DNA of 64,000 nt from Tomocerus qinae (lineage: Eukaryota; Arthropoda; Collembola; Entomobryomorpha; Tomoceridae), in the NCBI GenBank assembly GCA_020055645.1, contig CM034548.1, positions 32,290,201 through 32,354,200 of the forward strand. The letters are read 5' to 3'. Below the pieces are notes generated by a model. The model was not told the DNA's origin, did no database searches, and saw only the letters and a list, made by a program, of their open reading frames with translations. Positions 11,601-23,600 of the stretch are shown piece after piece (within the stretch, counting starts at the first letter, position 1; every line of letters begins with the position of its first letter). A program made the position numbers and the translations under genes.

Positions 11601-14600
11601 TTTTTTGATAAATTTTGTTTCCCTTTTGAGATTTTAGTGACGACACTAACTTGTCTCTTAACTAAATTAGATTCATTCCTTGGTTTCAATTGCAATGTCA
11701 CAGTTTCCATTCCAATCTGATTCAAGGTTGGTTTACACTTAATCCCATTTTATAAATTCTGAAATTTCCATCTAAATTTTAATAAAATCTTACTTCGAAT
11801 CGCTTGACATTCGAATCTCAAACTTTAAAATAATCTAAGAAAAATATTTCTTTTGACCAAGATTTCGATACTCTCTCAATTTTAAATTTGTCAGGAAATC
11901 AAGCAAAATCAATTTTTACAAGAAAATTAGATAATCTTTACAAGATAATCTTTTTAAATTTTACAGGAAATTCTCCAATTCTTTCTACATCAAGCATATC
12001 TTAAAACTTTTGTGAATGGAATACAGTCTTATAACTTTTATAGGCATTTTATTCTGTTTGTATATAAATGAATGATCTATATGTTATGATGGGTTTTATA
12101 TATTAAACGGGAGCATGAAATCTCAGAGTTTCCTTAACGATTCATAGTGATAGACATGAGTCGGAAATGATTTCTTGTTTGGTGACTAGTGTATATATCT
12201 TATTTTGGTGTATAGAGTATAATGCATTCAATTTTGAAAAGGCTTAGTGTTATCAGAAGTAGACTGATTCGATCTCCCGTGCTTTCTTCGGTTGTTTCCT
12301 TTTGCTTTCGTTAGCATAATCTAAGTTAGCAGCATTGTCCCCTCAAGTCTTGTCCAGTGTCACTGAAAGAAAGATTTATAGAGGAGGTCGGGGTCTTTGT
12401 GCTGATATTATTTTCTCTATACGCCAGCCGAAACGACAGAGATGGATACACAAAACATGAATCCGTACTGAAAACAGTGCTTAGGTGTTTTTTGGTATAG
12501 AAAATCAAATCAAACCGCAAGAGCAAAGGAGCTGGAACAACTCGACAGTCAAATCAATAACAAATGGATCACATCATCAGCATGTGAGTCAGACAGAACT
12601 TCTTTCGGAGGGACGGAGATATTTCAACTTTCCCAGAGAAATATCCGATAAGCCCTACTCACTTTCTTTCCCTTCAACATGAAACGATCCTGTCCCTATT
12701 GGAATCTCACAAAACGGAAAACAACCACTCAAGAAGACTTTTCAGATGCGATTTTCACTACGTAGGAACTTCATTTCTCTTTCACTTTCAGATCAACAAC
12801 ACCATATTATAACGTTTAGTTTTCTATTACAGTTCTTACCAAGGGGATTTATTTATTAACAAGGGAAAACTTTTCCACATCAAATTCTACTTGGATACCT
12901 ACCAAAAATTTCCAAAATAAATGTTGATTTTTGAATGAGATAGTATAGTAGATGTAGACGTAGCTATAGAAATAAATTGACAAAACTATATACTTAATTT
13001 AGTTATCGATTGCAACTAAGACCCTTTTACTCAAGGGGATGAGAGTTGTATACAGGTGAGTCTATTAGAGAGTTCTGCAAGGTAATTCCATGAAATTAAA
13101 AACATTAACTTTGAAAAAGTTTAAACGCTTCGAGACTTGTAAGAGAAAAGTTTGAACAATTTAAAAAATATGGGAATTGATAATAACGCCTAGTATATAT
13201 TGAATCATACCTCTTAATAACTTTAGAATATAGCAAAGAAATATCAAAGCAATTGAAATTCATATATACAGTTTTCTACATGGCATTTATTTATATTTAA
13301 CGAAGCAATGCGTCAGGATGTCAAGAGTTTAAAGTTAGCTTTTATGTTTGCCATTATTATATTAACTTGTCGTGGGAATTGAATTTTGACAGGAATATAG
13401 CTTTTAGTTTCCCCAGTTTAGTTTTAGCTGGCAGAGTACTGTGAAAATACTGCAGCGGAGTATATAGCAAAGTAAAGAACTTATTCTACAACTCCGATTG
13501 AGATGAAATTGGAGAAAGTTTCTACATTTTGCATGTGTCATTTTGAATGTTTGCTGGTTAGGTTATCAAAGAATATTTTGTATTTCACGTTTTAGCTTAT
13601 ACATAATCAGGTGTACTTGTAGCGTCTCGAAATCTGTATACGAAGTAACGAGAGTGAAATGAAAGTCGAAACTGAATTCGACGAGGCAGTCAGACTCCAG
13701 TCTCTAGCTCAGCTCAAAATCAGGAGCGATCAAAGGTTGACATTCAGAACAGTTTAGTTTATTTAGTAACTTCACTAGCAGTTCCTATTTGCAATATCCT
13801 AGCTAGACATGAAGCCATATACTTCTGGGAAAAAGAAATCAAAGTGCAAAAAGTAGAGTAGCATGGAAACTTGTATGAAGCCATCGAAAATTGACAAAAC
13901 ATCACAAAGAACGCAAAACTAACTGATTTCGAGATGAGATGATTGGGCAAATATCTCCAGCCTACTTCTCAGACTTTGCTCTCATATATCATTGTACTTT
14001 GGTTAGTAAGATTCAACAGAAGAAAGCCTTACAATCAATAAAAACGAACGGCAGGTTGTAACTGAAAGCTCGCTCGAGTTATTGGTACCATGTAAACTTA
14101 CAATTGTGATAGCCGAGAGGGATTTTACTTTCATTTGCTTATTTTTGACTTATTTATCGTTTAATACGTTTTTTTATAATTTTTATAAGTTTTATTGTTG
14201 TACCACCATCCATCCAACGTTTGATTGATTCAATATCTTAATCATCATACCCATAAAATAATCTTAAAGTGGAGTTGCGCAATGAAAAATTTCCGTGATA
14301 ATGTTTGAATGTAAAAGATGAACTTCGTGTAAGTACGCAGGCGCAAGAATAATTACAATATTTCGAAATTAAACCAAATGCTGCGCGGATTATAAAAGGA
14401 CTTTAAACACCAACCTTAGAAAAGATTTCACTTTATGGTAAAATGATTGGATTTGGTATTGTTAGGAGTGGGTAGTGTTGATAATTTCCCGTCCATAGGA
14501 CGGGCTATTTCTAGTCTTAAATATTTAACAATTAAAATCTATCCTATTGCATACTTTGTGGATAAAATATTATAGATTTTGTTTATCTTAGAAATCGAAA

Positions 14601-17600
14601 TTACGGATTCTATTTTATTCTTGGACAAGATTAGCTTTTCATACCTTTGAAATTCAAATTTTGTGGAAACTAGCTGAGTGGACTGTCAGACGGACATAGT
14701 GATTCCATAAGCTGTCTTGGGTAAATCTCGGGCGATCAAAAGGGGAATCAGATCTGAGAGTAACTAGGGAGAGGTACACACCTTTTTGAGCATTGCAAAG
14801 GGTTGCCATATAGAATGCCTACCTATCGTGCTAATGCCCTATGATTTATTTTTTGTGAGTTGTGAGATGGGATCTATCTGGCGCTGAGCTGATTCTGTGA
14901 AGCAATGCATAAAATCCCTGTTTTAACTCTATTTTCTCGCTGAATTGATTTTTAGGCGAATATTGTGCTGATTCCTGCTGGGAAGAAAGGGGCGACTTGA
15001 CAAGACTTACTCAACTTAGATCGAAAGTCAGACACAAGTGACTGGAGCAAGACGGAGAGTAGAGTAGAACCTACAAGTACATAAAGGACAGGAAGAAGTA
15101 GACAAGTGAAATAATGCAGAGTATTTTATATAAATGCGTCTGTGTCTATGCAATAATAGCAGAGTAAGTGAACTCAAAGGAATTTCTATGCATGAGCTAC
15201 CAAACAGTTAGAGTGTTTTCCCTTTGATGTTTTGTTTTGTACAAGGGAATTTGAATGGACACAAACGGATAGGGACTATACCTTTTTAAATGCACCAATG
15301 ACTTCCTTGTAAATTGCAATTAGAATCCCATACAAAGAGATTTAGGACTCACTCAAATGGAATTAGATTTCCTATACTATTTTTTAATAGCTCTTCTTCA
15401 CGTCCTTCCCATTCTAAAAGTCACAGATAGCCACAGAAATCATTTTCGTGACATAACTGCAATCTATCGTTTTAAGATTACTGTCCGAGTACCGACTAAT
15501 TTCAAATTTATTTTTTCTCCCACTTTAATTTTCATACTTTAAAATCTTGGCATTTGATATTCCAATTAGACCTTTCGCCCAAGGCTTCAGAAATGTTTAG
15601 ATTTGAAACACATGGAACGTTGTTGTTCTACAAACTTAGTCCACCCATTAAAACATTGTATCTGTTATACATAGTTTGTTAGTAGGTTAGTAAGAGTTGT
15701 ACTAGAGTTTTGCCAGAAATTACAGTTTTTTGAGTTCCATGAAGCTGATATTATGCTTTAGTAATCGTTAAAAGAGACTATGCAGAGCCTTGCGCAAAAT
15801 AATACTAAGCCGCTGTGTAGTAGAGTAGATACATTGTATACAAAGTCATGAATATGGTAGGAAGACTTGTGCTGAGCATGTGAATGCATAATGTGTAACT
15901 AATTAGCATAATGTCCGGAAGATGCAAAAGAAATGATAATTATGCCGAAGGAAAATGACGCTAAATTACTGGTAAATTATCCTTGCTTGTTCATTATTAT
16001 TTTGGTGTCTCCCAAAATAAAATGCTTAGCCCATTAGGACATGTTGTTGAAAGGATTTAGCATCATCCAGGATGGTATACATTATCTACAATTCATTTGG
16101 GGCGTTATGCACCGCAAAAGAGCTTAATTTAGTCATGCTGCCATTAAATAACTAGCATAATACAATGCCAAGTCATATTTACTACATGGTAACGGAAAAT
16201 TATCTGCCAGTCAAAATAAATAAATGGTAAAATGATATTTTGTGTATTATGAATAGAAATAGTCTTGAAAGTTTTATTAAATAGCATAAGAGCATGAATG
16301 TAATAGTAAGTTGAAGAAAAACGCATATTAAGAGAGAAGAAAGAGAAAGTTGGGGAGGAAAGTTAGAATGTGCGTTATAAAGGGGTGAAAGCTTATCTAG
16401 ACAACAAAAAAGGAAGAAAGGACATTGGAGTAAAGTTATTTGCTATTTACTAATATGGGAGGTATAGAGAGGTATAAGGTTTGTATGGATGTGATAGTGG
16501 GAGTTGTGACATGGTGATTTGGTAGGAGAACTATTAGAAGTGAGATTATTGTGTGGGAAAGGGGAAAACTTAAAAGTTTAGGTCGACAGTGACAAGCGAC
16601 AAGACAGGACACATGTTAAATGCCTAGATGAAGCAAAACTCCGAAGACATTTCCCCAAAGAAAGAGGCAAACCACTTCTGTGGCGAAGTGTCTTGAAAAT
16701 GAAGATGAATCGAGTATACACGGTTTACAATATTACCTATATAAGATGTAAAAGACTGACGGAGTTTTCTAATATATTACCAAACGAAGGAAAGTTGAAA
16801 AGAAAAATCTGCCCGGTTTCCTTCGGACTCGGTTGGACTAATGCTTTGTAAGCATAACATACTAGCTCCCGACTCAACGGAGACTGACTTTGCCATTCTC
16901 TATAAAAATGCATTTGATATGTATTTTATGAAAAATTCCCTGCATGCATAAGCATGTGGAATAAAGTGCCAAGTGAGGAGCAACTACCTACCCACCTACA
17001 AATTTCACAATAAAATCTACATATTGTTGGAGAGAATATGGGGATGAGTAGTAGAGTGGCTAAAATAGCTACATAAAGAGAATGATAAAGAACATAGTAA
17101 AAGCCAAAAGTGTCGTATTATGCATAGTAGGGAGAATAATAGAAATAATGATGATGATCCTCCCTAGTCATAACAATATTTCTTTGTCTTGTCTTTACCC
17201 AGTCTAAGTGAAGAATATGGAAAGGGTCCAGCAAAAACGATCCGAGGAAGAGTAATGTAATGTTCGCAATGATACAATAATCTGCAATTTTCAACATGGT
17301 GAAATAAAACAAGTTTCTCTTACCCAAGTCCATTGACGAAAAACTTCTCAGAGATGTAGTCACGACAATTTGAATTCTCAAATGCCAAGTAGAATTTGTA
17401 ATGCTTGGACAAAAGGTCGAAACATTGCTTCGCATTGGCACGAGAGCAAGAGTGAGTTCCACAAGCACCGTAAATGTCAACCTCGATGTATCTCCCCAGC
17501 TCACGAGCGAATTCCAACCGGTTGTTCTTCGCCACACAGTTGGACACGAACCAGGCCACTTTTTTCGTTTTACCAGCTCCATAATTCACAGCTGTTCGTT

Positions 17601-20600
17601 TGTTCCATCCCATATAAATAAATAAAACAACAAAATATTCCGTTAATTACTATTCATCACCCAATTTAACTATTTAGTAGTACAAACACCAACTAGTACA
17701 CGCACAATAAACTTTTTTTTTCATTTCTGTTTATTACTCTCATTTAATAGTTAAATTACTACTTCTATTTTACCATGTCACATTATTAAACTATTAGAAA
17801 ACTGTTCAGAAGAGAAAAAAATAATAGTAGCCTTGTAAAGTTGAAGCGAGACGCAACTTGTATACAAAAATACTTCTAACTTGCAAAATATATTTTTTCG
17901 ACCTCGTGAACTAATAGTCCATTTAAAACTTTCTCCCATTAAGGTCTAAGTTCTGGAAATAATGAAATTACAATAAAATGCATAGTATTGAATAAATCAG
18001 AAATAAAAATCTTCATAGCTTTGTTCTAATTTTAAAAGTTGGCTATCTATTTGAATTTTCATATAAAAAGGAAAAGTATAGAAAGGATATTTGGAGGAGT
18101 TTCTGTGCCACTTTGGGGATTCAAACTGTAAGTTCATTCAAGTATTTACAATTGTAATAAGTACAAGTCGGTGCGAGTGTTTTCTTTTATTGTCTATAGC
18201 ATTGTGATTTTGGGAGGAATGTTTGTGTGTGTCCTTTCCCACTCTAGTCAGTGTCATCATCATCAACAGTCTCATTACACGAACAGCATCTGCACTTTGC
18301 TCTTTCTCATCTGACAATGAGTGAGTCAGTTGATGTTGATTGTCTCTTTTGTGATCTAATTAACTGCACACTCTTCCTTTTATGTCTTCCATTTCATTTT
18401 AGAAATATTCGGGCCGAAAATTTCCACTTTCTCCTTTCTACCTTTGCTCATTAGAGGATAATCTTTCTGAGCTTATCCTTTCTCCAGTGGAATTGTAATA
18501 TGCGTTTGCAGTTTTCGTAAGTAGCTGTAGTAATATTTATGAGAATATAGTGAACCTTTTATTTTATGTTTAGTATTATTGGTTTGCTTGGTAGAAGAAG
18601 CCTACGGGAGGAAGAGAGAGAGAGGAACATTACGCACACAGACAGATATTGTCTTTCTAACTAAATTAAAAGTGAAACTCAAGTTGTACACTAAAATATG
18701 AAATATTATGGTGACGTGACAAGACTGGCTTTAACTGGTATCTAAATACTCGTATTTATGGTTACACTATATTTATGTATAAAGGGCAGAAGGGGGAATT
18801 AATAAGCCGTAAAATAATTTCGCTGCATTAAAACTACAGACTCTTTGAATTCATTGTCCTACTACTAAAACTAGTATAAGAGCCCCCTCCTCGTTTTACA
18901 ATTTCTCTCTACTGAATCCAATAATCCTCCTTTGTACTTTACAGACGGTTGTGATACTAAACAAGATAGCGAAATTCTGTTTATTTTTCATATTCTACTA
19001 TTGCATTATCACAACGACTGTACTATTTCTAAATGTTGTTAGCACCGACTCCTTTCTATAGCCTAAAGATAATAATCCTTTCAAAAGTAAGTATTGTAAA
19101 AAAAGACAATATAGTTTTTTCCATTTCTTTTTTCCAGCGACGCGAGTTTTGTATCATATTTGGTGTGGTGAAAGTAAATGTCAACTCGACTACATAAGCC
19201 CATCGTTTGTAAATCGCTATTCACATTGACCTAGTGGGATTCGTCTTATGAGAAAAATGATGAAATACTACATAACAATCCATGTGGATGGTAGAAAGTA
19301 CAATTTATAAAAAATGTCCAATATTGCTACTCCCATTCGACTTTACTACACTAATGGCAAAGTTGAAGTTCAATTTACCTAGCTACCTACTTACTGTAAA
19401 GGCAATAGACCAAGAATACAAAAGCAAATCATAAATCTTTCCTAAAGATCACGATATCACGAACGATAACCATCTGGCTATCATACTTTTTATCCTAAAC
19501 TTTTTCTTCCTGCGTAGACAGATAACAACTAACGGACTTTAAATAAAGTGGAAAAACTTTCACTTCGGTTTCACCATTCCGTTTTATTGCTACTAGACTC
19601 TCCCACGACTCGTGTAAACTCTAAACTTGGGTAACTCTATACATTATTATGATGCTGAATTTCATCTTCAATTTGGGAAACGTTTTTTATTTTGGCACTT
19701 AAACTCGTCCTGTAAATATGTATACGCCGAGTTTTAATATTAAACTTCCAAAGTATATAAAATTTTGCAATGCAAAGAATTTTTAGCTATTATAAACTAC
19801 TGTTTCATTTAGATTTGGATATTTTCTTATCTTGCCCCATGAATGTATCCAATTCTTCTACATTGCATTTTGCAAATTGGAAAATTTCCCTCGAAAATAG
19901 AAAACAGGACTAATTGCCTTTTAATGTTATTTGGTAGGGCACAAGATATGGGAGGAAGGAATAAAATAGGATCTGAACGTCGGACAAAGTATTCTAGTTA
20001 ACGATGAAAAAAATTAGGAATCATGGCAAATGAGTCTGTTAAATGACCAAGGCAATATTTGTGTGACTGTTATAGTTATGAGGGTAAGTTGATGCAGTCA
20101 TAAATAGTTGCATAGATAGGATTTGGCAGTATAAAAGAATGTGTCGACAAGACAATGGTGGAAAAGAACATCCCAATCAGAATTGTTTTCCCTTTGAGGA
20201 GGAAAAACAAAGGAATGCTTTGGGAAATCAGCCAAAATAAATAGAATGTCATGCTCCAATGGAGTGAACTGGACTAGAGTCGAATGCAATGCACCACTGC
20301 ACTTCAAAACATCTTCACTCTCCTCCTTTCTCCTACTTTCACTTTGCATTCCCCTCCACACTATTATTTATTTATTGGCAGCTATAGAAAGTAGTCTACT
20401 TCAAGCAATCCTGGACGACACAAACTCAACAGACAATATTTATTTATATACCTTGTAAAGATTCTAAAGTTAACTCCATTTATTGCTCACCTGCTACTCA
20501 ACAAATGACTAAAGGTGTCCCACTGGTAGACTTGTCAACCATTTCATCCCACTGTGTATTATAACTCTATCTTCATTACTACTCCTCAATAAAGCAACAA

Positions 20601-23600
20601 CTCTTTAGGTAACTGCCTATCACACAAGGTGGTATAATATATATCATCAAAGACACAAGTTTGTGGTTTGTGGCCAAGAAATGAAATGTTTTGAAGGCAG
20701 TGCCAACTATCTGTACTGAGTTTACTGTACAATGTAACTAGTCTTTAAATAATAGTTTTGAATAGCAATCGGTGAATAGTTTAGGCTTTTGCTTACATAA
20801 TCATTGAATTTAAGTTTCGTTATTAAGCTGCCATTTGTCACAATAGCTTTTGTAATGGAAATTGGAATAGTTTACTATTTTATTACAAATGTAAGAATAG
20901 TAACAATAAAAATCCATTATAAAGTATTTTGGACAGAGGTAGAATAAGTACATATTTAGTTTCGGTAAGAAAATAAGTTTACCTGTCAGTCCCAGAATTT
21001 ATTCAGCCCTATGAACCATATAAGCCGATTTAAACCCGATATTGGATAAATTTACTCTTATTTTCTTTGCTGAAAATTGATATGAATAATTGTATTTACT
21101 TGAAAATGTTGTTAAATCTGTATCTACTAAAAATTCTAACTCCCATTACTATAACATAATTGACATAGCTATTAGCACTGGTACTAGGAATGACATTTGA
21201 AGGGGTTAAAAAATATTTTCACAAACTGTAAATGGCGTTGCGTATTTTTGTTTCTGTAGAAATGATTTACAGAGAAACATCTGTTGTCGATAATATGATA
21301 CATTTTAGAAGCTAGTGAAAGTACTTGGCATTTAAAAAGTTTTGTGTAGCCATGAAACAGGTGTACATAAAGAAATGAGTGTACGGAATAAAGATTAATT
21401 TGTGAAGGGAAAAGGTCCTGTTGAAAGAAGGATGTTGAGTTTATAAAAAAGTAAAATGGTGTGTAAGAAGATAGGGGTAATGTATACAGGAGAGCAGGAG
21501 GAGAATTTTTTGGTCTGGAAATGGTGTAATGGAGGGGATATGATAGAGAAGTGTAGTGAGTGTAATAAGGTTGGAGAGAAGTTGAAACGGCGTGTGCAAA
21601 ATGAAATGAGTTTTAAAACATAAATTTTGTAGTAGGCTGAATAGTCGGGTAGGAATTGGTCTCGTTTGCTTTGGGTCTGAGAACAAAGGAACAAGTAGTT
21701 GGAGAAAGTGGAAAGGAAGAACTAACTAACAATAAGTAAGTAAGAGAGAAAGAATATAAGTGGCTGTCTCGAAGGGATATGGCGGTGTGTTGACTACGGA
21801 AAATAATAACAGCCATTCGTCCTTATTCAATGCAGCATCGCAGTTGTAGTTGTAACTAAAAGGAATTTGAGGGGAAACCGCAAAAACTGCCAGACACAGT
21901 CGAGCGAAGTCTGCAGTCAAGTCGAGTCACTCTTAAACTCATACATTCCATAATGTACACTACTAAATATATCACATTACATTTCTTAAGTACACAGTAG
22001 GCCAAAAACAGAATTCATTTATATCTGAGTCCGTAGTAGTATTGGTAGAAATGGAGGGCAACACTTTTCCATTAGGTTTACCACTTAATAGTTTCCTATC
22101 GCTCGCTAGATAACTATGCTAAACTGGAGCGATACCTTTTACTCCTCAAGTCATCTGTAAGTGAAGACTGGAGAAAGAAGACGGGAATTGGGAGCGTAAT
22201 GCAAACTATTCTTGTCCTCGTCTTAACTTTTACTCAATTTACTTTAGAGAAACAATGTTTGGTTCTCCTACTAAAACAACAGAGCCGCTCACTCGCAATC
22301 AGTCAGTTCCTTCATTCGGTTCGGTGCCTTCCCCTTCTCTAACCAGTCCACAAATAGTGCTCCAAATGAGAACGAATACATTCCACAGTCATAAATGTGA
22401 GTGCGAGAATGTGTAAGACGCTCGGCTTAGAATCTAGTAATGTAATGAGATTTCTTCAAATGGAAGCTTCGCAAATTAATTCTGCCTGCATATAGATACA
22501 ACGTACATAAATACATTAGTGCTACTTGCTTACCTATTCTTCTATTATTTCTATTACGTACATCTATCCCCTCCCTCGTTACCTTATTATTTGCATCTTT
22601 AACTTACTAAGCATATATTCAGTTTTATATTCATCTGAATTTCAATAAGGAGGATTTTAGAGGAGACTCTCATTTACTACTACATTCAATTTTCCTAGCT
22701 ACAATACACCAAATTGAATTCGAATATTCTTTGAACTACTTCTCAGCTACAATACTGTTGTAGTATTAATATACTCGGACGAGTGGAAACAGACAGAGCA
22801 GAACTTGAACGTTTACACAACTTCAACTTTAATGAAACGGTCGAAAACCTCCTATTACCCTCATATCTATAACTGATATTTTATATAAACTATATATTTA
22901 GAATATCTTGAATAAATTCGACTAAGTTCCTATTAGAGATACTCTACTTCAAAAATTAATTATCTATATTCCTTTAACAAACTATAAATGGTACAATAAA
23001 AATATGTCCTAAAATAGAATTTTGTTTCTTTATTTTTGTGTATAAAATTCTGAATTTAGAGGGAATAAGTAACGGCTCTACAAAAGATACTATTGACATT
23101 TCATTTGGCAGAGGAAAAAGCATTGTGGAGATATGCTGCATTATAAATGAAGAGTATTACTTATGTCTGACATCCATTTCACTTGCTCATTTATTTAGTT
23201 GGCAAATCCTATTGTCATCTTGGGGAAACTTTTTCCTATCTAATCAAAATAGGATGACTTACATCTCTACTCCTCCAAATTCTGTGTAAATGACAATCTA
23301 AACCAGCGCCAGTAAACCACACACGAACACTCAGAGACGACATAGTAATGGACCAACGCATCCTACCAGAAATTTAGGTCTCAGTTGACACACGAAACAG
23401 AAAGAAATTGTACAAGTTTCCAAGTCAGTTACTTTCTGCCCACAACTTACCATCCATTCCTGCTAAACTAAGCAGATCGGTGTAGGATACATAATCTTGC
23501 ATGTCTTCGTGTAGCATACCATAAGAATAATTTTATATATTATCATATTTGGAGATAAGACACGCTTGACAGCCATAGAGCGAATAAGGAACGAGATACA

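Larger units (their letters stand above)
2687..17323 (-). other. FucTA: FucTA intron 2 (about 14.6 kb), host of the chromodomain coding exons
   Basis: Bounded by GTAAGA (17323) and TTTTCAG (2687), with frame preserved. Apart from the antisense chromodomain exons at 3100-3670 it is AT-rich sequence in which I see no further exon of either gene. It holds a short TACC repeat near 10032 and a somewhat GC-richer island at about 9.0-10.1 kb. Another G/A-rich stretch runs from about 16.3 to 16.7 kb. I see no transposon with recognisable coding sequence. Confidence 0.85.

Noticed and set aside
17370-17625. Plus-strand open frames over FucTA exon 2
   Set aside because: They are antisense shadows of the conserved fucosyltransferase exon; the minus-strand frame carries the family motifs.
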